From positions 1 through 64,000 of the forward strand of contig JAIUPT010000048.1 of NCBI GenBank assembly GCA_022315425.1: DNA of 64,000 nt, in the 5' to 3' direction. The stretch is from Pseudevernia furfuracea. Lineage: Eukaryota; Ascomycota; Lecanoromycetes; Lecanorales; Parmeliaceae. Under the pieces are notes generated by a model, which had not been told where the DNA came from, searched no databases, and was given only the letters and a program-made list of their open reading frames with translations. The position numbers and the translations under genes were made by a program. Positions 44,946 through 56,665 of this stretch are shown here, one piece after another. Position 1 is the stretch's first letter. Each line of letters begins with the position of its first letter.

Positions 44946-46060
44946 TTATGCCTGCTGCAATTTGCTGATAATGCTAGCGACTTGCTGCTGGGTGTCTTCC
45001 AAGGAGACAGACTGCATGTGCACAGAGGAGACCTAGAACACTGCATTGCACGGCAATTGACTGCTTCACATGTGTGCAGGCAGAGCTTTCTGTTCTGCTA
45101 CTGTAGTACTCACCGTGTCGATAACAAAGTCTGCCTGCTGTCTTTTCTCTTCATCAGGCACTTGTCGTTTGAGAATCGACTGAAACTTAGCTGCAAGCAA
45201 TGGAAGCCTTGTTCAGCTTTTGGGCATTGTGTCCCAAGACTGGCAGTTGAGACCGAGCAGAAGAATCTTACCTGGAGTCATGCCTGGCCTGGCAAGCACT
45301 CTTGCCTGCTGCACTTCTTGTGGTGCACTCACGACAGCAACACCGTCTGTCTACATACAGCACCAAGATAAAGTCAACAATTTTTGAGGGCCCTTGCACA
45401 TGCTTGAAAGTGCCCTCTTACTTGGCAAGTCAAGACACAAGCTTTGACTCCTCACCTGATCCTCTCCGTGTGTTTCAAACAACAGAGGATATGTCCAACA
45501 CTACAAGCTTCTGATCTGCCTGTTCTGCAATGCTTTGGAGGAACTTCTGGCGATGTGTACTCACAAGGGGATGTACAATGCTCTCCAGCTTTTTGATGCC
45601 TTCCTAGGGATCCATGCAGCCATGGTTACGTGATGAAATGAACGGAGAAGCACAATTCTGCTGTGACTGCAGCATCTCACCTCATTGCCTACCACCAATG
45701 GTAGCCAGCAGAGGCCTGCTCACAGCTGCATTGTCAGATCAAAGAATGTGCAACCTTTGGTGTAAGCTTAGCTCAGCCAGCACACAGCACATAGATTTGC
45801 AAGCGTCAACACCATTGTCTACAAACACATCCAGGGAATGCATCTCCAACAAGCCCAACATGCTCCACCACCCGCGGGAATACAAGCTCATGCACGGCCT
45901 GTGTTGCAGTGCAGGTGTTGCTTTGTCGCAACACACCTGGTGCCTACAACAGCAGGGGAGACAGCAAGCAGGCTTGTGACTTCAAGCTTACCTTATCAGC
46001 ATCCCACAACGGAATGCCCTGTCTGACAAACATTTGAGCAACCGTGCCTCTTGCCCATTC
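44946..46060 (-). CDS. coaE: dephospho-CoA kinase
   Basis: The last step of coenzyme A synthesis, ATP-dependent phosphorylation of dephospho-CoA. Reading from the 5' side: GMGK plus TVAQMFVRQGIPLWDADK (P-loop and DAD motif, about 45993-46060; an extra base at about 46046 breaks GMGKST); AVHELVFP and GDAFPGC with FVDNGVDA (45820-45905); IKKLESIVHPLVSTHRQKF with QKLVVLDI and, after one extra base, PLLFETHGEDQ (about 45462-45600); VAVVSAPQEVQQARVLARPG MTP (about 45275-45345); AKFQSILKRQVPDEEKRQQA DFVIDT (about 45115-45190); and SLEDTQQQVASIISKLQQA ending at TAA 44946-44948. Motif wording (MGKSTVAxMF, P-WDAD, VARPGMT) is closest to alphaproteobacterial CoaE as I know it. The first coding exon (GLTGS) was not found. 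It is convergent with DUF4385 and divergent from MSH3. Confidence 0.9.
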
Positions 46061-46652
46061 CTGTGGGCAAGACAGTTATTTTCCTGCCTGTCACTGTTAG
46101 TGTTGGGTGCAGTTGCTGGGCACACTACCTATGCTGGCCGGTCAGTCCCAACTTATACATCGCCCTGTTGCTGTTGTGAACATGTCTGCGTAGCCATGCT
46201 GCAGCGCTGTGATTGTAATGCTTTACGAGAAATTTGCGTTGGCAACTGATCAGTCTGAACATTGGCAAGGCAACCGGCCCAACGTGCTGCAGACGGTCCG
46301 CACAGACGAGACTTGGTCCCAGTCTGCATTGCAGTTGCGACTGACTGTGTCCAGTACTGCATGCATGTCTAGCGCACCCGCTGGGAACAAAAGGTCAACG
46401 TCTGTAAACTTTGACCTAACAGCAAAGCATGCATGTCACACCGGTCACCAACATCAGCAGTAACGAGTGCCGCGCAGCCCCTCATGCGCTTCTTCTCGAT
46501 TTGACTCTGCCTGTGTCCATGTAGCGCCATCGTAAGACACGTCTGTTGTGAAGTGGGACTAAGATCTGATCATCTCGCTGTTATGCCACGTAGTACACTA
46601 CGAGCGGCGCGTATGGCCCTTGTTGGCTGTACAGTAACGTTGACCGTGAATA

Positions 46653-49600
46653 TGAAGCCTCATCAAACCCAGAGAAGGCAAAGGTCCATAGCCTCCTTCT
46701 TTTTCCAAGCCAAAAGCTGGACCTACCCCAAAGAGTGGCCAACCAAAACAACAGCAACGCGTAGTTGTGAAAAAACAAGCTGCTCAGGGACCACCCTTAC
46801 CTGCACCAAGCAAGCGGCAGCGTGTCTCACCACCTGAATCACACAGCAGGAGATGCTGTGCCACCACACAGGTCCTCCTCACCGCTCTTCACACGCAAGC
46901 TTCAGAGAACTCCGCAGCTCAACTGCAAGCTGCTGCAAGCTCAAATGCACAGTCTGCACATGCGTCTCAGCTGCTCCATGCAGCAGTCAATCCAGGCATG
47001 CAGTCACACACCCAACACCAAGTTCCAGCCAGAGTTGAACAGCGGCACCAGCGCTTTCAGGCAAAAGCTAGTGGTTGGGGCTGGCAACAAGCCAGAGGCA
47101 CATTTCCCAAAAGCATGCCAGCATTCACCAAGCCCAAGTACACACCTCTAGAGCTGCAGATTGTTGACCTCAAGGACAGGACATCCAGGGGTGCTGTTGA
47201 TCGTGGTGGTGACCGATGACGGCAGTACCACATCATCCTGTGACAAATGTAGCAAATGTCATATGCAATCGACACACTAACTTTCTTATCAGTTGCAGTA
47301 GTGGCACTGCAGGTTGGGTACAAATGCGCTTTTTGTAGACGATGCAGGTATGTACTGGAACCTGTACTTCAGTACTGCCAGCCTGCATGGCTCCGATGCA
47401 AGCACAAAGCAGACATGTCCAGTCTCAGCATCAGCTTGTGCCGTGCAGATTTGCATCAAGGAGTGCAACATATTGGCCTATCCTGATCACACTTTTTGAC
47501 AGCCTCATACCTGTTCCTAGGCTACACGCTAGTCCGGCGCTTAGTAGAGGCAGGCTACAAGCGTGAGCCTGGCTTACATACTGCAACATGACTCAATTCC
47601 TGAGCAGTTTGCATATTTAGCATTGTTGTGGCTTGTCATGTGCATTGCAAATAAAAGCATCATGCATATGGCTTCACCCAGAGCGGAGTATGCAAAGCCG
47701 GAGCGCTGTGGTGCTTGCAGAGCCTTGATTGTGAGTGTTTCTTCTTTGCCATTTGTGTGCCTCCTTGATGATTCTGTGTGACTTGTGCACAGGTTGGGGT
47801 CGTGCGCGCAAATGGAGACAGCAGCCATTAAAGCCTCAGGCAGCAATAAGTACACACCGTTACCAGGAGCTCACAGCTGTGACTACACCAGGGCCACCCT
47901 TGAGGTGAATTGCATCACGTGTGAGCAGCAGTGCAATACGCTTACAGGGCCGGCTATGACCACGACATAACACCACGCATGCTGCCTCTTTGCGTCTGCT
48001 TTGCAAACGTGCCTTGACCTCAGCTATGCAGCCTCACATTTCAGATGCAACGGTTGCATGCCCTTGCTTGTGAACATGTACGGATTTTGTTGCACAGAAG
48101 GAATGTGATACCTTGCTGATCCTGCTGCGGTGCATTGTCTGCTTGTGTAGGCTGGAGATAAGGCGCATGTTGGAGAGGGGTCTGTGTCAGAGCGAGCTGA
48201 TGCCTCATGGAGCAATCAGGAACTGAGTCATTATCTGGTTTGTGTGGTGGAGGCTGAAGCAAGCCATGCCGCCAGTGTCAGGCAGGAGTCACCTTCACAG
48301 GCGGCTCCAGGCAGATGCACACATTGAGAGTAGTAGCTGTGGAGATCAGCACAGGACGATGTCTTGTCTGGCCAGTTCAGTACACCAACACGTGGTCTGC
48401 AGCAGCAAAACTTGCAGCATGATGAGTCATGCAAACTGTGTGGTCTGAGCCAGTCACCAAACATCCCTGCTGAAGCCACAAGAGTCTAATCTATGTGCCG
48501 TGACATGATCTCTGATGTCAAGTTCATGCTTTGATAGCGACACCATGAGCTGTTGTTGTTGCCGTCATGCATGCTTCACAGTACCAGTATTGCGATACAG
48601 AGTAAGACATCACAGGCAAGCCTAGAGGAATGCGGGTGGTGTTGCAGAGACGGCCTTCTGCCGGCGGGCGAGCTGGAGGCATGTCTCATGTTCACACCCC
48701 CAGTGAGCTGCTTGTGGCCAGCCCATCAGCAGTCCCAGCCAAAGCTGTTAGGGAGCTATGTCACGCAGAGCAGAGGCCTGCGCAGCCAGTCAGTGAGCCG
48801 GAGCAAGTACAGCCAAGGTGCGGATTAGCAGCTGTGACAGAGCTCTTGGCGCCCTCAGGTCTGCCATTCTGCATGCAGATAAGACCAGATGCAAAGCAAA
48901 GTACATGGCTGTTTAACATCTCGACATAACAGAATCCACCCGGTGTTGCTCCTGCTTGTGGACTGCTATGCAGTGTTCATGCGAGCTCATGACTGACTGA
49001 GACATGCAAAGACTGGTGCTTGTCATGCAGGGGGGTCTGAGGAGTCTGCAGCTCTGCAGGCAGTGATGCAGCTGCCTGAACTTGTCGTGCAAGCCCGGGC
49101 GCATGCTCCATGGACTATGTGCGGCCTCTCCACATGGAGGCGTGTTGCGCTACGGAGCTTCCTTCAAGCCTCCATGATGCTCACGCAGCAGATGTCACTA
49201 TCACCCAAGGCTCTCAGTACGGCATTGCAAGTTGGCTAGCATTCTCCTGCTGCATGCCTGTTGTGTGACCAGTAAGTTGTCGTCCCCAACTGCACACCTT
49301 CAGGCTAACTGCTACCTTTCAGGCTCACTACGTCAGGCTGCAATGGCAACAGCTCATTTGAACCACAACGACGCTCACAGGTTGTCTTTCTGAGTGACAG
49401 TGCATGTCACGAACCATGCTCATAAATGCAAACCTGATCTGAGAGTGTTTTGCAGCAACTGGAGGTTCTGAGGGAACAATGACGATGGAGGCGAGAGAGG
49501 CACCTCTTTGCTTTGGCTGATGGGACCACACCAAGACGCCCTTTGGGCGGCGCCTGCTCGCTAAATTGGGTGGCTCACCCCTCACTGACAGACACTTCGC

Positions 49601-52600
49601 ATCAACGAGAGCTTGATGCTGTGAGGGAGTGGTGGCTGCAGGCTCAGCTGTGGAGCATGGTGGTAGGTCCCCATGGCTACCTAGCCCCCTCTTTCCTTTC
49701 CCCCCTTCTCACCACCTGTTTTCAGCATTTCTTCATTCCCTCTTGCGTCTCTAACACCCGACTTGCCTCATGCACGGCTGACTGGAGCCACCCATGGTAT
49801 CTTCGCTGTAGGAGCATCACAGCATCAGTGCTCTGCATATTGCAGTGCATGTCTTGCAATGTCACGTCTCTTGCTGCACTGTTGCTTGTATGTTCATCTG
49901 ATAACATGTGCAGAGACCAGCTTGTTTGAGCCAATCAAAAGGTATGTTTCAAGCTGAAGCAGTGCATGAAGCCATATCATTTTCATTTCACCTCATGCCT
50001 ACATCTGGTCATGACATCAAAGGGGTTGACATGTACTGTAGACTCTGGGGGGCCTCTGATGCTTTGCCTGGCTTTCTAAAGGACTTACAGACGTGAGCGA
50101 GGCATTACAAGGATCTTCATCGCACAGCAAGCCAGCTGAGTTTGTGCAGTTCTTCAGGCACTTGTCAACATTGCTCCCAAACTGGGTGCAGTGAGCTGAT
50201 CCTGCCCACTTATGGGCAGTGCAACATTGCCAGCTACAGTAGACCTGAAGCCAGGCTTACTTCAACTGACAGAGGTCAGGCTTCCATGGACAGTGTGTGA
50301 CGCCTTGTTGAAACATGTGCTTTCACAAGGGCAACAACATGTTGTCTGTATCCACAAAGGCACAGCCAGGTGCACAAAAACTGAATGCCAGCTTGCTAAG
50401 CTGCTCTGTTTTTTTGGTATTTCCTTGATCACACATGTCCTCAACAATAGCTATTGCGTTTGCATGGTAACATGCTCTGCTGCAGCAGGTGGGCTGTCAT
50501 CTGGAAGAAGCAGCTTTTCAAATGACAGCATGCATATGGGGTCAGTCCTGCCTTGCTGTCCCGTCTGGGCACACAGCAAAAAGCAGCGCTGCATCAGGTG
50601 GCCATAATTGAAACTCTCGCATGTAGGCTTGTGTATGCAGCAGGTTCCATGACACCTATGCAGCATGCCAGCATATGTTGTTGCAGTATGCATCACAACC
50701 TGTGTGATGCTTTGCAGTGCTGCTCCCGAGCAGTTTTTGCTTCAATGCTTGTTCCACGTGCTCGCTGTGCTGTAAATTGCCGACAAAAGTGGTACGCTTG
50801 TCAGGTGCCGATGCTGCACATGAGATGCTGTCAATGATAGACACTGGTGCAGCTCAGTTGAATGACAAAATAAACCTGTTCCAGAATGAAGCCAAATTCC
50901 CAGAGGTTTTCAGGTCAGCAACAAGCTTGTCTTGCTCTCACCTGCAGGTGTTGGCTTTGTTGTGAGCAACTGACTTCACTGACTTCCGTAACCCCCCGCC
51001 ACCAGCAGACCTGCAGATTTGCATTCTGACCATACTCAAGGGTTGCACTTGACTGACAAAACCACATTCAGACAGTGGCAAAGGTGTAGGAGCAAGTAGC
51101 AAAGATCAGTTTGTGTTGTTTGTGACAGGTGTCAGCGTGATGTGACTGCAGCGCAGTCAAACCTGCAGCAGATCCTGGTAGCTATGCGTAAGCTGCTGCA
51201 CCTGCCACGCCTGGAGTATGTCAGCATCCAGAACCAGGCTGACTTCTTGATTGAGGTCCCAGTGGAGGTGACTGACGTCCCAAAGGTATCAACTCCCCTG
51301 AGCTTTGCAGCACATAACGGCTCAGGGACACAGGACGCTCAAGTTGCCCGCTGAATGAAAGAGCACCCTGCAGCACAAGACTACATTGTCACAATCATCT
51401 TTTTCTGCTGGGAGACATTGCATTTATGCATGCATGCTGTCAGCAGGGCTTTGCCCTCTTGACATTGTATTTGGGACTACACAACCATGTTCCAACTGGA
51501 TTCTGATCCAGTGTCAATGAGGAATAGTTATTTCAAAGATTGATGTACATTCCAGCAGGTGCCTTGTCCCAAAAAGGCTTGGTGTGCAGGGATGGGAGAA
51601 GGTTTGTAGCACCAAGAAGATGAACAGGTTTCATCCCCCAGAGGTGAAGCAGGGTCTGCAACAGCTGGAGATTGCTAAGGAGCATTGCAAGCGGCTGCGC
51701 TAGCAGCTTGGGGAGGCCTTTCTGGGAGAGTTTGCCCTTCACTATGCACCCTTCAGGGGTGCTGTTATGGCCCTAGCATCCCTTGATGCCTTACATTCTC
51801 TAGCTACGCTTGCCTGCAACACTGGGTAGGCTGTCTCCTACCTGTCTGCTCTTGCCTTGCAATGCACTGTACATCATCCTGATGGCTGCATGATGCATGC
51901 AGTTATTGATGCATGCAGTTCCTGATACATGCAGTCATCGATGCACGCATTCATCGATGTGCAGAGTTCAATGTGCCAGCCTGCTCGCTGACACCAATGG
52001 TTCCTGTGCAACAGCTGATGGCAGGTACTGCTTGGTATCCAATAGCCACAACGAACAACATCATATCAGCTGTTGATCTACAAGCAAAACAGCATGTGCC
52101 TTAGGCTGCACTCATAGTCAGCAAGTAGCACAGGAGCTCACCAAATCTTCTAGCCAGCCCAAATACCTTAATATCCCGTTTTTTCACTGTGAAGTAACAA
52201 CATGCTGCCATATTCTTACGGCATTTCACCTTATGTATGTCTTCATACAGGTATGTGCGGCCACACTTTGTGGATGAAGACCAAGCAGCCCAGCTGCGCA
52301 TTGTCCAGGGCCGCCACCCAGTGCTGGATGTTGCCCTTGACACCCCTGTGGTGCCAACAACACTGACCTATCAGCCAGGGGCCCATATGCCTTGGTGATC
52401 ACGGGGCCCAACATGGGTGGCAAGTCCTGCTACATCCGCCAGGCTGCCCTCATTGCCATCATGGCTCAGGTCTGCCTCTCACATCAATCACATACAAGAG
52501 CTTGTTGCCTACTCAAGTGGTCCTGCAACAGTGAGCATCAACCAGACCATGCCGGGCAATGTTCTGTATGTGGCAACTAGGATCATGCTGAATGGCATCA

Positions 52601-54543
52601 TGGCAGAAGAAAGTGGAGGAGATAACCATGGTTCTGTGTCAGCCATCATTCAGCTGGGCCAAATTGATCTGGGTTCTACTGTTGGTTCACAGAAGTTCCG
52701 TTATGACTTTAGCTCAGCGCGTTTGAGGTTGCACAAGTCATCAGCCCATATCATGCTGAACTAATTCCTCAAGACCATCTTTGTCTGAGTCATATGCAAG
52801 GTAGCTGCTTTGGTTTGCAGGTGGGAAGCTTGGTTCCAGCAGAATCAGCAGAGCTGCATGTGCTTGATGCAGTACACACTCGTATGGGTGCATCAGACAA
52901 TTTGGCCATGGGCAGTTCAACTTTCCTGGAGGTATCTCTCTCCACCCCAAACGGCTGTCCACTTGCACTGCTGTAATCAAGATCCATATCGTGACACTGC
53001 AGTGAGAAGAAAGAGGGAAAGAGAGTTTATGTACAATATTCCAAAGCACAGCAAACGATATCAAGCCATACAATGAGAACTCCTGTCTTTGACATGCTAG
53101 GAGGGATGGTTGCATGGTGAGCAGGTCCACCTTGACATCCAATGCCTTGTAGCGTCATCTACATTGACAGCCACAAAATCAATGCACAGCAGTACACAAA
53201 CATCTCAGCAGCATTGGCTGGAGAAGGTTGTTGGCCTCTGAGGCAGACACTCGCTGCAACATTCGTGTGTTGCTTTGGGCAGGAACTGGGCAGCCTGGCT
53301 TCTCATTAAGTTGATGCCGAAACGTGTAATTTTTCTTTTCTTTTTATTTTTTAGCACGCAACATACATGTGTTGGTTTGGGCAGGAACTGAGTGAGACCA
53401 GCACCATACTAGCTTGCGCCACTAGGCGCTCCCTAGTCATTGTTGATGAGCTGGGGCGGGGCACTTCAACTCTATGATGGCCTGGCCATTGCCTTGGCCA
53501 CCCTGCACCACCTTGTGGCCCAAATAGGCTGCCTCACCCTCTTTGTCACCCACTACCCCAAGGTCAGCATCCTGACACCCTGACACCCTACTGCCATGCA
53601 AGCTTCTCTGCACGATCAACTGTGTGCGTGCATGCCTGAAGAGCTTTGTGAAGTGAAGTGGACAGCGGCAACATTGAGCTGGGTATGGTGTCGCTGTCGT
53701 GTGTATTGGAACGGTCATGATGTTGTCCTGTGCTAAGCACTGTTTATTATGAGTCAATTTGATGCATCTCGTCGGTATTGCTGCGGCTTTTCTTCAGCTG
53801 CCATCTGACAGACAACAGTGTTGAAACAGGTGGCTGCCTTGCAACAGCAGAACCCTGGCCGTATTGAGTCAGTCCACATGTCCTACCTGCAAAACCAGGC
53901 TGACACAGGCGCCTTAGGCAGCAGCCAGGCGGCTCCAGCAGTGCCTCAGATTACCTTCCTGTACAAGCTAGTCCCTGGTGTTGCTGACCGCAGCTTTGGC
54001 CTGAACGTGGCTCGCATGGCGCATCTGCCAACTACAGTTGTGGATCGTGCAGCTGAGCAGGCTGAACACTTGGAGGAAATCACAGTGCATCGTTGCCAGG
54101 TGGTGTTGCAATTGACTTTCTGGATCTGCAAATAGGCAATCACCCATTGCCTCCTGACTGTACACGCATGAGGAGAAGTAGACATGGGCTTGGTGAGGCC
54201 TCTGGCAGAAGCCAGCTGTACATTTGCGAAAGCATGCTCTTGACACAGGGTTTTGTTAACACTCTGCTTGTTTACTGTCAGCAATCTGGACATTGCTTGG
54301 CATGGCTGATTGATGCATGATGAACAAAGCAAGCACTGAAGGTGAGCTAGTGCAGGCAAAGGAGTGAAGATGTGCTGCCCAGCACAGCAGCAGGCGTCTC
54401 TCCTGGCTCAGCCACACTTAGCAAGTTTTCAAGCTTGAACAGTTGCTTCCTCAGGTTGCTTCAATGTTTGACAGCAGCCAGAGCCCTGCAGAGGCAGTGC
54501 TGCAAATGCAGGCCGCCCAGCTTCAAGTGTTACGCCAACTATA
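46653..54543 (+). CDS. MSH3: DNA mismatch repair protein MSH3
   Basis: Partner of MSH2 in MutS-beta, which recognises insertion/deletion loops. The ATG at 46653 is followed by a PCNA-interaction box, QRSIASFF. Then come FTKPKYTPLELQIVDLKD (MutS I start, about 47129-47175), VGYKCAF, METAAIKASGSNKYTP (47812-47860), LLWLMDHTKTPFGRR-like pieces in mixed frames (49505-49640), LEYVSIQNQADFLIEVPVEV (51211-51270), EVKQGLQQLEIAKEHCKRLR (51640-51699), QLRIVQGRHPVLDVALDTPV (52285-52350), Walker A VITGPNMGGKSCYIRQAALI (about 52396-52455), SLVPAESAELHVLDAVHTRM (52830-52889), ETSTILACATRRSLVIVDEL GRGTS (about 53395-53470) and FGLNVARMAHLPTTVVDRAA (about 53997-54056), with a helical tail to about 54543. At least three single-base breaks and one in-frame TAG (51700-51702) interrupt it. 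Confidence 0.9.
51893..51965. repeat. short degenerate tandem repeat in MSH3 intron
   Basis: About four units of ATGCATGCAGTTCCTGAT-like sequence (period about 17-18) occur head to tail with increasing divergence. They lie between MSH3 exons. Confidence 0.7.
53267..53390. repeat. duplicated splice-acceptor segment flanking intronic repeat copy B
   Basis: GTGTTGCTTTGGGCAGGAACTG at 53267-53288 recurs with one substitution at 53369-53390. The second copy ends at the real MSH3 acceptor and exon start (GGGCAG then GAACTGAGTGAG). Between the copies lies the element TGGCTTCTCATTAAGTTGAT (53296 onward) through a T/C-rich tail, shared with the SUN-gene intron at 5887. The arrangement looks like an insertion with duplicated flanks. 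Confidence 0.6.
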
Positions 54544-54559
54544 AGCATATGTGTGTGCC

Positions 54560-55105
54560 AGGTGTTCAGTCACTGCGCATGTCATGAATGAACCTACTCA
54601 GCAAAGAAAATGAAAGGGTGTTGATTAGGCATAGGTTGTCTCAAACAATGGTGGCTGCACCTTGATTGCGACAATGCCCTACATTTGTTAGCTCCTCAGG
54701 AGCATGCCCGTGCTATGTAGTCGAACTTCAAGCATTGCACAAGGAACATCTCTGTTCACTACATGACTGTTGCATACTTGCTCGCAATTACATCTAGGTG
54801 ATTTGACCAAGGCCTATGGTGCATGGAAATGCATCATCGAGATCTACTTGCAGCAATCGTTGTAGGCCAACATTTGTCCATCATCAGCTTCTCATTACAA
54901 TGGGCTTGCAACACAAGTGCTGTACAGTATGCAGCTGAGCGTGATCATGCAATTTTATATCGTTGCATCGTTCCACTGCTTGTAGAAACAGCCACAGCCG
55001 GGACTACGTCATGCAGATAATGATCAGTCTGAATGTGTGCTTAAGCGCTTGACAATAACTAGTGGTCAGCTTGCAAATGCTGCATCTATTTGCATTGATC
55101 CAAGC
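54560..55105. other. intergenic between convergent genes
   Basis: This lies between the 3' ends of MSH3 (+) and VMA22/CCDC115 (-). No gene or defined element was seen. Confidence 0.4.
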
Positions 55106-55108
55106 TGT

Positions 55109-55888
55109 TCAAACAACAGACATCCTGTGATAAGCACTCCCCAATTGGATTGACATTTGAGCAGCCTGGCTGAAATCTGCCTGAGCCTGACGTAGATGGG
55201 GAGACACCATGAAGCCAAACCATTTCAGAGGATCACTCTGAGCAGTGCTTGCTGGCCTAGAGTTCAGACTGTCCCACATGAGCTGTATCAAACTTAGCAG
55301 CCAATTCAGAAATTGCACTGCTACTATATTGTTCTGTGGCCTGCTTTTTGGCAGACTGCGCTGTGTCAGCACTTTCCTGCACATTGTTGGCTTTGATACT
55401 GTGTGATTTGTCAGCAAGGTCCAGTGCAAAGCTCTCTGCTGTGCTGGCAGTGATGCGTCTGCTTTTTCTTGCTTTCTTGATCTACCAGCCTGGTGTGAGG
55501 GCGCAGAAGAGGTCTGTGCATGGCTCCCTTGCCTAGCCGACTGAAAGGTCACATCGCTCGCAGGCTCTACATTGATAAGCAGTGTTGCTTGCATCGAAGA
55601 GCTGTAATGCGTCTGCCCTACGCTGCCAGGTCCCATGGCGTATCGTGCTTTCGCTACCTTCAAGTGACCTGCCTTCAGCAGCTGATCAAGCTGTTCCCGC
55701 AACTGAAGATATTCCGCCACGGCATCCAAAAGGGTGCAGAAAGTTTCCTCTGCCTGCTGCATATCTGAGCGAGTCCTGACACCTTGGCAAGCCTTGATAT
55801 GCTGTCGGACAGAGCTCTGACAAGACTGTATTGACTCCGTCGCAGTCCTGGATTCGGAGCATGACCATGTTTCGTCGCTCAGGGCCAT
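55109..55888 (-). CDS. VMA22: V-ATPase assembly factor VMA22 / CCDC115-like
   Basis: One frame runs from the ATG at 55888 to TGA at 55109-55111. It contains FCTLLDAVAEYLQLREQLDQ with LLKAGHLKVAKARYAMGPGS VGQTHY (about 55610-55735), the N-terminal coiled coil and the family's RYSMG motif, and near the C-terminus DPLKWFGFMVSPHLRQAQAD FSQAAQMSIQL (about 55130-55225), the second conserved helix. The family helps assemble the V-ATPase V0 sector in the ER. A less conserved middle (about 55300-55530), with FLNWLLSLIQL, may partly be an intron that happens to stay open. The gene is divergent from GatC, with about 120 bases between start codons. The frame is unbroken. Confidence 0.85.
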   Translation of the reverse strand: MALSDETWSCSESRTATESIQSCQSSVRQHIKACQGVRTRSDMQQAEETFCTLLDAVAEYLQLREQLDQLLKAGHLKVAKARYAMGPGSVGQTHYSSSMQATLLINVEPASDVTFQSARQGSHAQTSSAPSHQAGRSRKQEKADASLPAQQRALHWTLLTNHTVSKPTMCRKVLTQRSLPKSRPQNNIVAVQFLNWLLSLIQLMWDSLNSRPASTAQSDPLKWFGFMVSPHLRQAQADFSQAAQMSIQLGSAYHRMSVV

Positions 55889-56011
55889 CACTCACCGCAG
55901 CGATGGCTTGGGTGCTGGATGTGGGCATGACTGCACAGCTCATGCATGAGGCATGTTCCGCCATCTGATTTTCGCTCGTCGTGACAGCTGAGTCTGCCGT
56001 CAGCGGCCAAC

Positions 56012-56665
56012 ATGCGCAGTTCTGCAACAAAGCTACTGCAGAACAGAGCGCATCTCTGGACGTGCACGTCTTTCGCAGCCCCCAGACGCTGCTTGCAACA
56101 CGCTAGCAAGGTCCTTTCCACAACTAAAGACCTCCCCCCTCCAGACGTACACAAGCTAGCACAGCTTGCGCACCTGCATGTCACTGAGCAACAGGTGGAT
56201 TTCATTGCAGCCCTGCTGTTGTGAAAAGCTTATCATGCCTGGTGGAAACTTTCTCATGCTCACGGCAAACCTTCCCTTTTGTGCAGGTGAAAGACTGGGA
56301 GCCAAAGCTGCAAAGCATATTGGAATGGTGCGCGCACTTGTCGCTGTTGGTGTGGCACTTGTTTCACAGCCTGAGCCTGCCTTGCATTATTTCCACTGCA
56401 GGTTTGGTCAGCTGCAGCAAGCTGATGTTGGCAGCATTGAGCCTGCTGTGAGAGCTGATGTTACTCCAGACAATGTACTGAGGGACGACATTCCTGTCGA
56501 GTGTGACATCAGGCACGGGGTCAAACTGCCAGATCAGACTTTCAGATCTTCTATGCTCAGTCAGCAGATGTAGCTTCACAGCATCTTGTTTGTGCAGGGA
56601 GGAGTTGATGGCTGAGGTCCCAGAGATGGAAAAACGCTTATGTCAAGGTGCCCAAGATCATGTGA
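56012..56665 (+). CDS. gatC: glutamyl-tRNA(Gln) amidotransferase subunit C, organellar
   Basis: Subunit of GatCAB, which converts Glu-tRNA(Gln) to Gln-tRNA(Gln) in plastids and mitochondria. Exon 1 has an Arg/Ser/Ala-rich leader compatible with organelle import, then LPPPDVHKLAQLAHLHVTEQ Q before a GTGGAT donor. Exon 2 gives VKDWEPKLQSILEW (56286-56327). Exon 3 gives FGQLQQADVGSIEPAVRADV and TPDNVLRDDIPVE (56402-56505), the signature V(E)P..RxDxVR-type region. Exon 4 gives EELMAEVPEMEKR. Removing one T from the TT at 56638-56639 completes it with YVKVPKIM and TGA at 56663-56665, the typical GatC C-terminus. Size and layout match GatC. Confidence 0.9.

Noticed and set aside
52370..53480. Programmed ribosomal frameshifting in MSH3
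   Set aside because: Breaks occur at many unrelated sites in many genes with no shared slippery heptamer or downstream structure. Consensus error is simpler.
44018..54543. Reassignment of TAG to a sense codon
   Set aside because: Only two in-frame TAGs lie in conserved regions, both in genes full of other errors, while TAG seems to be the normal stop of the Makorin and YEATS genes.
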